NCBI GenBank assembly: GCA_001515955.1
Contig: LOES01000235.1
Span: forward strand, 1-16,288
DNA length: 16,288 nt
From: Clostridia bacterium BRH_c25
GTDB lineage: Bacteria; Bacillota_A; Clostridia; Lutisporales; Lutisporaceae
Direction of reading: 5' to 3'
Part shown: positions 1-6,675 of the stretch, piece after piece
Position numbering within the stretch: the stretch's first letter is position 1
Layout: every line of letters begins with the position of its first letter
Position numbers and translations under genes: made by a program
Notes under the pieces: model-generated
What the model saw: the letters and a program-made list of their open reading frames with translations, nothing else
Database searches by the model: none
Told to the model about the DNA's origin: nothing

Positions 1-97
1 TATTTCGCAAAATATTTAGTAACAAATTTTATGCATGTACATAGTATGTTATTGAAGAAAGGGTAAACAACCTGTTTTTCTGAAAGGAGGTGGAATT

Positions 98-346
98 ATG
101 GCTAACGGTTATGGATCAGTTAATCCTGGCGTAGCAGCAGCTGGCTGCCTACCAGGACCAGCAGTATCACCTTTTGCAGGTCTTTGCCACAACAACGGTT
201 TCCTGCTTTTGCTTCTGTTGTTCATACTTCTTGCAGCAGGTCCGTCCTGGGGTATTGACAATAGCTTCTTCTTCATCATCATACTTGCGATTATCGCATT
301 TGGTGGTTTTGGAAGAACTTTCGGCTTTAGCGGCCCGCCAGTATAA
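98..346 (+). CDS. Small hydrophobic Gly/Ala-rich membrane protein (82 aa), possibly sporulation-associated
   Basis: The ATG is preceded by a near-perfect ribosome binding site, AAAGGAGGT at 83-91, with 6 nt spacing, and the gene is followed by its own terminator, so it is probably a monocistronic, well-translated gene. The protein has a Gly/Ala/Pro-rich head (residues 1-33, with Cys17 and Cys30), a hydrophobic run at about 34-48 made mostly of Leu, a short PSWG-containing turn, a second hydrophobic run at about 56-69 rich in Phe and Ile, and a Gly/Phe tail ending in PPV. Two short membrane segments around a Gly/Trp turn resemble the small YjcZ-like sporulation proteins of Firmicutes, but I cannot assign it to that family with certainty. 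A CATAGTATG stretch at 40-48 is weakly like a SigK/SigE -10 element. The gene is convincing; the function is unknown. Confidence 0.8.
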   Translation: MANGYGSVNPGVAAAGCLPGPAVSPFAGLCHNNGFLLLLLLFILLAAGPSWGIDNSFFFIIILAIIAFGGFGRTFGFSGPPV

Positions 347-369
347 TTAAAAGAACTTCATAGCGCCTT

Positions 370-398
370 AAGCCCACCTGTCTCCCTGGTGGGCTTTT
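370..398 (+). terminator. Rho-independent terminator of the 82-aa gene
   Basis: Perfect 9-bp stem AAGCCCACC (370-378) and GGTGGGCTT (388-396) with a 9-nt loop, running into TTTT on the + strand. It lies 24 nt after the stop of the small hydrophobic protein. The opposite strand has no T tract after the stem, so it probably does not serve glgA well. Confidence 0.85.
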
Positions 399-428
399 AG
401 CTTTGAGGCTAATGGCGAAATAGCAGCA

Positions 429-1877
429 CTATTTCCTAAGGGCCAATACCCTCTCATAAAGCTCCATATACTCCCGTGCCGACTTGTTCCATGAAAAATC
501 CTGCTTCATTCCATTTCTTATAATGGCTTCCCATACATCCTTTTGCCCATAGAAGCTCATTGCGCACCTGATTGCATCCAGCATCTCATGGGCATTATAG
601 TTTGCAAAGGTAAAGCCCGTTCCTTCTCCTGTAAACTCATTATAGAGCTCTATCGTATCATTAAGCCCCCCTGTTTCCCTTACAATCGGTACAGTGCCGT
701 ATCTAAGGCTGAAAAGCTGACTCAGCCCGCAGGGCTCATAAAGGGATGGCATCAGAAACATGTCAGAGCCTGCATAAATCCTCTGGGCTAATAGCCCATC
801 ATATTTAAGATTTGCAGATACCTTCCCGGGATACCTGGAAGATGCATTTCCGAACATTTCTTCATACTTTTTATCTCCGGTACCCAGCACCACCAGCTGC
901 ATATCCAGCCGGAGCAGCTCTTCAAGAACACAGGCAATCAGATCAAAGCCCTTCTGGTCCACCAGCCTCGATACAATGCTTATAAGAGGTATGTCTTTAT
1001 CCTGAGGCAATCCGAGGGTTTGCTGCAGCATTTTCTTATTCTCATACTTACCCTCAATATCCTCAGCATCAAAGCTTTTAAAAATCCTGTCATCCGTCGC
1101 CGGATTATTTTCCTGGTAGTCTATTCCGTTCAGTATTCCATAAAGCCTGTCATTCCGTTTATTTATCATTCCATTAAGATTCTCACCAAAGAAGTCATGC
1201 CTTATTTCTTCTGCATATGTTTTACTGACTGTGGTGATCACATCGGAATATGCTATACCGGCTTTCATATAATTGACATTGTCATGGAACTCCAACCCCT
1301 CAGAATTGAAATGCTCCCAACCCAGTCCCAATATGTCGCCAAGAATCTCCTTGTTAAATATTCCCTGATACTTGAGGTTATGAATTGTATACACTGTCCT
1401 GATATTCCTATAGAATTCCTCATGTCCGAACTGAGCCTTCAGTAGAACGCTTAAAATGCCTGTCTGCCAATCATTACAATGTATTATATCCGGCTTGAAC
1501 CCAACCAGTGGGAGAACCTTAAGCACTGCCTTGCTGAAAAAGGCAAACTGTTCTGCTTCGTCAAAATGCCCATACAGCACGTCTCTATTGAAATAGAATT
1601 CATTATCTATGAAATATGCAGTCACCCCTTCATGTTCAAGCTTCAAGACGGCACAATACTGATGCCTCCATGCCAGGTCAACATACACATAACCTATGTA
1701 CTCCATCCTGTCCACGAAGCTTTGTGAGATGGCTTTATACTTGGGCATAATAAGCCTTACATCTGCACCAAGACTAATAAGCTCCTTGGGCAAAGTACCG
1801 GCAACATCTGCCAATCCTCCTGTCTTTGCAAAGGGCACTGCTTCAGAAGCTGCAAACAATACATTAAGATTATTCAT
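429..1877 (-). CDS. glgA: Glycogen synthase (ADP-glucose:starch glucosyltransferase), GT5 family
   Basis: Extends alpha-1,4-glucan chains from ADP-glucose for cytoplasmic glycogen storage. From the chosen start the protein is 482 aa, the usual bacterial GlgA length. The N-terminal GT5 catalytic half carries the KTGGLADV ADP-glucose motif (Lys18, Gly20, Gly21). Further on are HCNDWQTG (133-140) and TIHNLKYQG (164-172). The C-terminal GT-B half has SRLVDQKGFDL (303-313) and the EPCGLSQL motif with Glu381, then GTVPIVRETGGL. The frame stays open for 34 more codons to an ATG at 1979, but the ATG at 1877 has a strong AGGAGG (complement of 1884-1889) and begins the conserved NVLFAASEAVPF sequence, so the longer start is rejected. 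No other glg gene (glgB, C, D or P) is nearby. An inverted repeat GAAATAG/CTATTTC (417-435) overlaps the stop codon but lacks a T tract. Confidence 0.97.
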   Translation of the reverse strand: MNNLNVLFAASEAVPFAKTGGLADVAGTLPKELISLGADVRLIMPKYKAISQSFVDRMEYIGYVYVDLAWRHQYCAVLKLEHEGVTAYFIDNEFYFNRDVLYGHFDEAEQFAFFSKAVLKVLPLVGFKPDIIHCNDWQTGILSVLLKAQFGHEEFYRNIRTVYTIHNLKYQGIFNKEILGDILGLGWEHFNSEGLEFHDNVNYMKAGIAYSDVITTVSKTYAEEIRHDFFGENLNGMINKRNDRLYGILNGIDYQENNPATDDRIFKSFDAEDIEGKYENKKMLQQTLGLPQDKDIPLISIVSRLVDQKGFDLIACVLEELLRLDMQLVVLGTGDKKYEEMFGNASSRYPGKVSANLKYDGLLAQRIYAGSDMFLMPSLYEPCGLSQLFSLRYGTVPIVRETGGLNDTIELYNEFTGEGTGFTFANYNAHEMLDAIRCAMSFYGQKDVWEAIIRNGMKQDFSWNKSAREYMELYERVLALRK

Positions 1878-1883
1878 TCTAAA

Positions 1884-1889
1884 CCTCCT
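1884..1889 (-). promoter_or_regulatory. Ribosome binding site of glgA (decides the start)
   Basis: AGGAGG on the minus strand, 6 nt upstream of the ATG at 1877. The upstream in-frame ATG at 1979 has no comparable site, so this fixes the 482-aa start. Confidence 0.85.
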
Positions 1890-1971
1890 GAAATAAATAC
1901 ACCCATGGTATTTTGCATATGCGGTGCATAATATTGTTTTATAGATAATTCGTTGAATACTTGCTAAACTG

Positions 1972-1995
1972 TATTTCATTAATTATTCTACAGAA
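1972..1995 (-). promoter_or_regulatory. Candidate regulatory element upstream of glgA, shared with the sugar-sensor operon
   Basis: Read on +: TATTTCATTAATTATT (1972-1987) followed by CTACAGAA (1988-1995). Almost the same two blocks recur at 9255-9270 and 9275-9282, in the same orientation upstream of another minus-strand gene, with one substitution and a 4-bp insertion between blocks. The core TTCTACAGAA (1986-1995) is an inverted repeat of TTCT/AGAA. It lies about 95-118 bp before the glgA start. The binding protein is unknown. Confidence 0.4.
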
Positions 1996-2055
1996 ATAAT
2001 CATATTCCTTCCAATTGCATATCACTTCCATTTTTGAATTTAACTTTATAATTTA

Positions 2056-2085
2056 TTGCACATAAGCAGTCCGTTAATATATAAT
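2056..2085 (+). promoter_or_regulatory. Predicted SigA promoter of the DUF1576 pair
   Basis: TTGCAC (2056-2061) and a perfect TATAAT (2080-2085) with an 18-bp spacer, in the intergenic region between divergent glgA and the DUF1576 gene. Predicted transcription start is near 2092, giving a leader of about 68 nt before the proposed start at 2160. Confidence 0.6.
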
Positions 2086-2159
2086 ATTATGTGAACACAA
2101 AGGTATATTAATTATTATTTAGGTATGTGCAATACTATTGATAAAAGGGGGTATATCTT

Positions 2160-3443
2160 ATTAGTAATATCATTTTAAAGGATTATAATGACAATAGTAA
2201 TGAAATAGAAAACAGAACCAAGTATATTGTACTCATTACATACGCACTTTCCTTCATAGTTTTTGGTTTTTTGATGGATAGCCCATCTGTTATCCTGAAA
2301 GGACTCCATACTATTATAAACGAACCGGATATTTTAATTACTGATTATATAGCCATAGGGGGGATAGGCGCAACTTTTGTCAATTCCGGAATGCTGACAC
2401 TTATATCGATTCTTATTCTGCATAGACTAAAAATTAATATTAACGGCATATCAGTGGCCGCAGTATTTTTGATGTCCAGCTTTGCTCTGTTCGGGAAAAA
2501 CCTTTTTAATGTTTGGCTGATAATTATAGGCGTATTTATATATTCCAAGGTACAAAAGGAAAAATTCTCGAAATTCATTTATATTGCTCTTTTTGGAACC
2601 AGCATGGCTCCAACAATTACTGAGTTAATGTTTTTTATAGATCAGCCTTTATTAATAAGAATTGCTCTTGGTATTATAATAGGATTGAGCATAGGCTTTG
2701 TTCTGCCCCCCCTGTCATCATTCATGTTAAAAGTGCATCAGGGTTATGATTTATATAATATAGGTTTTACTGCCGGTCTTATTGGAACAATATATGTTTC
2801 ATTGTTCAAATCCTATGGCTTTGTTCCCAAAAGCAATATTATTTGGAGTACTGGCAATAATACTGTTTTGATGCCGTTCTTATTCCTGGTCTTCTCATCC
2901 ATGATTATCAGCGGTTTTTATATGAATGGCAAATCCTTCAGAAGCTTGAAGAAGGTCTATTCTTACAGCGGAAGACTGTTATGCGATTTCGTAACTCTGG
3001 AAGGCTTTGGTATAACTCTTGTTAATATGGGCTTAAACGGGTTTATGGGCATGGCCTATGTTTTATTAATAGGAGCAGAGTTTAATGGACCTACAATTGG
3101 AGGAATACTAACTATTGTCGGATTCGGAGCTTTTGGCAAACATTTGAGGAATATCACACCTATTTTCCTTGGAGTTTTTTTGGGCAGTCTGACAAAAATA
3201 TGGAGTATTAGTGACCCTCCTATAGTACTTGCTGCATTGTTTGGTACTGCTCTTGCACCAATAGCAGGGGAATTTGGATGGCAGTATGGAGTGCTGGCGA
3301 GTTTTATCAATTCTTCCGTTGTGCTGAATGTGGGGGTTCTCCATGGCGGTATGAACTTGTACAATACCGGATTTTCCGCAGGAATAGTCGCGACTACAAT
3401 GATTCCGATTATTCAGGCTTTCAGAAAGGAAGAAAATAATTGA
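2160..3443 (+). CDS. DUF1576 multi-span membrane protein with internal duplication; start codon non-canonical (ATT) or gene frameshifted
   Basis: An integral membrane protein recognised as DUF1576, a family of unknown function whose members often hold two copies of the domain. Numbered from the TTG at 2271, copy 1 spans about residues 25-175 and copy 2 about 239-375. Paired landmarks are GGIGATFVNSG / EGFGITLVNMG, FALFGKN / FGAFGKH, ALFGTSMAPTITE / ALFGTALAPIAGE and LYNIGFTAGLIGT / LYNTGFSAGIVAT. The conserved first membrane helix (YIVLITYALSFIVFGFLMDSP region) is encoded upstream of 2271, and the frame is open back to 2145 without any ATG, GTG or TTG. The AAAAGGGGG at 2143-2150/2151 lies about 8 nt before an ATT at 2160, so I place the start there (427 aa). 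The alternative is a frameshift after an ATG at 2188 with AAAGGA in front. The stop overlaps the next gene. Function is unknown; transport is a guess from topology. Confidence 0.85.
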   Translation: MSNIILKDYNDNSNEIENRTKYIVLITYALSFIVFGFLMDSPSVILKGLHTIINEPDILITDYIAIGGIGATFVNSGMLTLISILILHRLKININGISVAAVFLMSSFALFGKNLFNVWLIIIGVFIYSKVQKEKFSKFIYIALFGTSMAPTITELMFFIDQPLLIRIALGIIIGLSIGFVLPPLSSFMLKVHQGYDLYNIGFTAGLIGTIYVSLFKSYGFVPKSNIIWSTGNNTVLMPFLFLVFSSMIISGFYMNGKSFRSLKKVYSYSGRLLCDFVTLEGFGITLVNMGLNGFMGMAYVLLIGAEFNGPTIGGILTIVGFGAFGKHLRNITPIFLGVFLGSLTKIWSISDPPIVLAALFGTALAPIAGEFGWQYGVLASFINSSVVLNVGVLHGGMNLYNTGFSAGIVATTMIPIIQAFRKEENN

Positions 3444-3781
3444 AGCATTTAAGAAAAAGAATCTGCAAAATTATAGATGAACTGGTTAATTACATGCTAT
3501 CCATCGAAGCTACTAATATAAATGTGAACATAGAAAACAAAGCTGACCATTATATTATCACCATAAAAAGCGATTACTCTGAAGAAAAATATAAAAGAAT
3601 CGAAAAGCTTATGAGAGCATTAACCTCTCCAAAAACAGAAGAGATAGAAGAATATTACTGGGAACTGACCGGTGAATCGGATACTGACACAGAACTGTAT
3701 CTGGTTGGAATGATGGTTGACAAATCAGAAATAAGCATTGTAGATAACATGCTGGAGCTGAAACTATATAAGTGTAAATAA
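3440..3781 (+). CDS. Small acidic hypothetical protein coupled to the DUF1576 gene (113 aa)
   Basis: I do not recognise this protein. It starts with TTG at 3440, and this codon overlaps the TGA of the DUF1576 gene (TTGA), a classic layout for translational coupling. AAAGGA (3426-3430 region) lies about 9-10 nt ahead. It has a basic helical start (KHLRKRICKIIDELVNYML), a stretch with alternating beta-like pattern (NINVNIENKADHYIITIKSD), a charged helix (EEKYKRIEKLMRAL) and an acidic middle (EEIEEYYWELTGESDTDTE), then a hydrophobic strand-like region (LYLVGMMV). There is no membrane segment, signal peptide or Cys pair, so it is probably cytoplasmic. The tight coupling suggests that it works with the DUF1576 membrane protein, perhaps as a regulatory or accessory subunit; this is inference from position only. 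Confidence 0.8.
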   Translation: MKHLRKRICKIIDELVNYMLSIEATNINVNIENKADHYIITIKSDYSEEKYKRIEKLMRALTSPKTEEIEEYYWELTGESDTDTELYLVGMMVDKSEISIVDNMLELKLYKCK

Positions 3782-3792
3782 CATCCTGAATT

Positions 3793-3930
3793 TCACAATG
3801 GTTCTCGGACTCTCGTCACAGTTTCACCCTCTGGAGATACCCAGGCATACATTATTATTGGATATTCCTGCAGCGGACGCCCAATGGGCGCCCCTACTGA
3901 GGAACGCATGCAATGCGTTCCCTACAACCC
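3793..3930. repeat. Composite intergenic repeat with two palindromes and a 38-codon minus-strand frame
   Basis: Two stem-loops stand side by side: GG-CGCCC-AAT-GGGCG-CC at 3875-3893 (one internal mismatch) and a perfect 9-bp-arm palindrome at 3901-3921 (GGAACGCAT, loop GCA, ATGCGTTCC). Both are followed by CCCTAC-type ends (CCCCTAC, CCCTACA), as is the palindrome at 15271-15301, which suggests one dispersed family. On the minus strand a frame runs from ATG at 3909 to TGA at 3793 through the first palindrome and reads into YAWVSPEGETVTRV. It has no ribosome binding site, and I take it as part of the repeat rather than a gene. Confidence 0.55.
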
Positions 3931-3970
3931 ACAAACCTATATCTCTGCCCCAGAGCCTTTCTCAATTCTA

Positions 3971-3998
3971 GCGACTAGAGACTAGCGACTAGTGACTA
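3971..3998. repeat. Heptanucleotide tandem array (GNGACTA x4)
   Basis: Four perfectly phased 7-bp units: GCGACTA (3971-3977), GAGACTA (3978-3984), GCGACTA (3985-3991) and GTGACTA (3992-3998). The last unit supplies the TAG stop codon (minus strand, 3996-3998) of the XylF-like gene. Only the second base of the unit varies. Confidence 0.75.
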
Positions 3999-5069
3999 AT
4001 TTCTATACACTTCTTCCTTCATGTGAAAGCCATCCTTGATTATCGTTGTATCAATATTCTCCTTATCAACAGGTATTGGTTCAAGCTCATAATATGGAAT
4101 GTCAAACCTGCCGTCATAAATTGTTTTACTGATGTTGAGATTTTCTCCCCTGGCCAGCATGACTGCCAGTCTGGCCGCTTCTCCCGCCAGCTTCTCTATA
4201 GGCTTATAAACTGTCATAAGCTGAGTTCCTTCCACTATTCTCTGGCAGGCTGACAAATCAGCGTCCTGGCCTACCACAAACACCTTACCTGCCATGCGGT
4301 GCTCTGAAAGGGCTTCTATCGCCCCCTCTGCCAAACTGTCGTTTCCTGCTATGATACCACCGATACTTTTACCTTCCTGTATTGCCTTGACTGTCTCTTC
4401 AAAGGCATACTCCTTCATCCAGTTGTCGGCCCATTCCTCCGCAATGATCTCCACACTTCCGTTCTTTACTTTATCAGCCAATATTCTGTCATAGCCCTGT
4501 TTTATCATTTTAGTGTTGTGATCCCGGTTTGCTCCGTTTACTATAAGTATATTGCCTTGATCCATTCTGTCCAATACATATTTCGCCATTAGCTCCCCGA
4601 CTTTTTCATTGTCAAAGGATATATAAAGGTCAGCATTGGATTTCAATACCAGTCTGTCATAGGATATAACCTTTACCCCCTGCCTTTTTGCCAGATCTAC
4701 CGCACTGGATGCCTTCTCCAGATCGTTGGGGACTATTATCAGCACGTCGATATTCTGCTCCAAAAGATATTTTACCTGCTTCAGCTGGTCCTGGTCATCA
4801 TTGTTTGCATTCTGAACAATAATATCTGCTCCCATTTCCTTAACCTTTGCAATGAGTATATCCCTATCCTTAAGCCATCGCTCCTCCTTAAGGGTACCCA
4901 GAGAAAAGCCTATAACAAGCTTGCCGTCCTTCTGCTCAAAGGTCTTCTTGCTGAAATAGCTTTCAATATCTATTATATCCAGCTTTTTCATTACAAAGTA
5001 AAAAAGCAGCACCAGAACGAAGGTAAGAAAAATCAATATTCCTTTCCGCAGTTTATCGTTCTGCTTCAA
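3996..5069 (-). CDS. Membrane-tethered XylF-like xylose-binding protein
   Basis: A close homologue of the D-xylose-binding protein XylF in sequence order: EERWLKDRD (62-70), NANNDD, IDVLIIVPND, ISYDRL (135-140), YISFDNEKVGEL (149-160), GNDSLAEGAIEAL, GQDADLSACQRI, MTVYKPI, and DTTIIKDGFH near the C terminus. These are the segments that line the sugar cleft in XylF, so pentose binding outside the cell is likely. Residues 10-27 form one hydrophobic helix after a basic start, with no lipobox Cys and no clear signal-peptidase site, so the protein is probably anchored by an uncleaved N-terminal helix. The start is TTG at 5069, supported by GAGGTG 7 nt upstream, and it overlaps the response-regulator stop by 17 nt. 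It is the last gene of the operon; no xylG or xylH follows, so it may serve sensing rather than uptake. Confidence 0.93.
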   Translation of the reverse strand: MKQNDKLRKGILIFLTFVLVLLFYFVMKKLDIIDIESYFSKKTFEQKDGKLVIGFSLGTLKEERWLKDRDILIAKVKEMGADIIVQNANNDDQDQLKQVKYLLEQNIDVLIIVPNDLEKASSAVDLAKRQGVKVISYDRLVLKSNADLYISFDNEKVGELMAKYVLDRMDQGNILIVNGANRDHNTKMIKQGYDRILADKVKNGSVEIIAEEWADNWMKEYAFEETVKAIQEGKSIGGIIAGNDSLAEGAIEALSEHRMAGKVFVVGQDADLSACQRIVEGTQLMTVYKPIEKLAGEAARLAVMLARGENLNISKTIYDGRFDIPYYELEPIPVDKENIDTTIIKDGFHMKEEVYRN

Positions 5070-6675
5070 TGTTCATCACCTCGTCAGATTGTTTATTCTC
5101 CCTGTACTCGGTAGGTGTCATGCCTGTAACTTTCTTGAATATCTTGCAATAATAGTTGGGGTCGCTGTAACCAATCTTGTAACAGATTTCCTTTATGCTG
5201 TCATTGGTTTCTCCGAGCAGCTTCTTGGATTTATCCACCCGCAGCTCAGTCAGATATTCTACGAAGCTCTTTCCTGTTGAATCCTTGAAAAACTTGCTGA
5301 AATAGTGATAGCTCAGGTTTGTTTCCTTTGCTGCATCATCCATGCTGATATCTCTCTGAAAGTTCTCAATGATGTATTTTTTTACTTTAGCACTGAGACT
5401 GTTGATTTCCATCTCCCTAGTTTCCTGCATGCCGGATATTATCTGCTCCAGGTGTCCTGTACATACAATTTTAAGCTCCCGCAAGCCCTGTGTTTTGAGA
5501 ACATTGTTCAGAAAACCCTGGGATCTTAAGTTGCCATTTTCCACACAATAGGGCACTGACCTTTTTATCAGGAAAAACAACTCTATTATCCGCGACTTTA
5601 TCCTGTCCGTGTCCTCCTTATAATTCATAGTAAGCCAGAGGAATATGCGTTCAAAAGCATCCTTGGCACCTTCTGCATCAACAGACAGCAGCTTGCTTAT
5701 CAATTCCTTTTCCTGACTCTCGGGATACATGTCGGCAACGCTGCCCTTTGCCATTATATCCTCGAAATGTATTACATCATCTTCATTCTTCAAGCACGCT
5801 GACATGTTGGCCTCGTTGTATGACCTGGAAAAATTGTCAAGATCATAGCCCCTTCCAATACCTATTTTATATTTGATGTCAACATTCCTATTTATCTTCT
5901 CTGCCAGTCTTTTGGCAATTCCAATGGCCATATTTCTGGCTTCATAGGCATCAACCCTTTCATCCGCCGGTACATAAGCAACCACCTTATCCAGCAGGGG
6001 CGGGCCTATAAGACATTGACACAGATTCTTAAGCTCATGACTGAATACATCATAGAATCTCTGTTTGTCAAGGCTTATTCTTATACCCTCCTGCTTTTCT
6101 CGGCTTTCCATATCCTCAACAATTGCCATCATAACATAGCCATGACCTATTCTCATTCCAAATACTTCTTCATAAAAAGCAGCATCCTTGACAGCATTTC
6201 CGTCAAATAGCTGGGAGTATATGAATTGTCCTTCCAGGTGTGGAATTACCTTATTCATCTTCTCCTTAAGAAGTATCTCCCTTTGAACAGCCTCTCTTTT
6301 AGCAGCAATAACCGTACATATGCTCTCAAGTGTTTCAACCACCTTGCCCCGGTTTATAGGTTTGAGCAGGTAATCATGAACGCCCAGGTTGATTGCTTCC
6401 TTCGCATAGTTGAAATACTCAAAAGCAGTAATAATGACGAAGATAATATCATTGTCAATTGCCTTTATCTGCTTGATTGCCTCCATACCATCTATACCCG
6501 GCATGTGAATATCCATAAAAACAATGTCCGGCTTAAGCTCCATGGCTTTTTCAATAGCTTCACGGCCTGATTTTGCCGTGCCGACCACTTCCGCATCCCT
6601 AACAAACCTATCCACAATATATTTCAATGAGTCGATGACCAGATACTCATCATCCGCAATCAACAGTTTCATCAT
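5053..6675 (-). CDS. YesN-type response regulator with AraC DNA-binding domain
   Basis: DNA-binding output of the operon. Numbered from the chosen start (540 aa): receiver domain 3-120 with acidic pair Asp8/Asp9, phospho-acceptor Asp55 (VFMDIHMPG), Thr83 and Lys105 (YLLKPI). The linker at about 170-300 contains KIGIGRGYDLDNFSRSYNEAN, shortened here to the key parts GIGRGY and SYNEA, resembling the CdaR-type GGDEF-like domain seen in YesN proteins. The AraC double helix-turn-helix lies at about 428-527 (SMDDAAKETNLSYHYFSKFFK region, then ICYKIGYSDPNYYCKIFKK region, ending in TPTEYR). The frame opens at an ATG at 6696, but the ATG at 6675 has GAGGA 11 nt ahead and directly begins MMKLLIADDE, so I prefer it. 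The start lies inside the kinase gene (26-nt overlap), implying coupled translation. Target genes are not known from the window. Confidence 0.94.
   Translation of the reverse strand: MMKLLIADDEYLVIDSLKYIVDRFVRDAEVVGTAKSGREAIEKAMELKPDIVFMDIHMPGIDGMEAIKQIKAIDNDIIFVIITAFEYFNYAKEAINLGVHDYLLKPINRGKVVETLESICTVIAAKREAVQREILLKEKMNKVIPHLEGQFIYSQLFDGNAVKDAAFYEEVFGMRIGHGYVMMAIVEDMESREKQEGIRISLDKQRFYDVFSHELKNLCQCLIGPPLLDKVVAYVPADERVDAYEARNMAIGIAKRLAEKINRNVDIKYKIGIGRGYDLDNFSRSYNEANMSACLKNEDDVIHFEDIMAKGSVADMYPESQEKELISKLLSVDAEGAKDAFERIFLWLTMNYKEDTDRIKSRIIELFFLIKRSVPYCVENGNLRSQGFLNNVLKTQGLRELKIVCTGHLEQIISGMQETREMEINSLSAKVKKYIIENFQRDISMDDAAKETNLSYHYFSKFFKDSTGKSFVEYLTELRVDKSKKLLGETNDSIKEICYKIGYSDPNYYCKIFKKVTGMTPTEYRENKQSDEVMNIEAER

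Noticed and set aside
417..435. Hairpin GAAATAG/CTATTTC at the glgA stop as terminator
   Set aside because: Short AT-rich stem without a following T tract on the minus strand.
1020..1445. 141-codon plus-strand frame inside glgA
   Set aside because: Antisense shadow of a well-conserved gene; no start signal.
1878..1979. 34-codon N-terminal extension of glgA from ATG 1979
   Set aside because: No ribosome binding site at 1979, while a strong AGGAGG precedes ATG 1877 and the family sequence begins there.
3901..3921. Palindrome as rho-independent terminator
   Set aside because: No T tract on either strand; better explained as a dispersed repeat.
3782..3995. Degraded xylG/xylH transporter gene downstream of the XylF-like gene
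   Set aside because: No Walker motif or permease-like frame in the spacer; it is made up of repeats.
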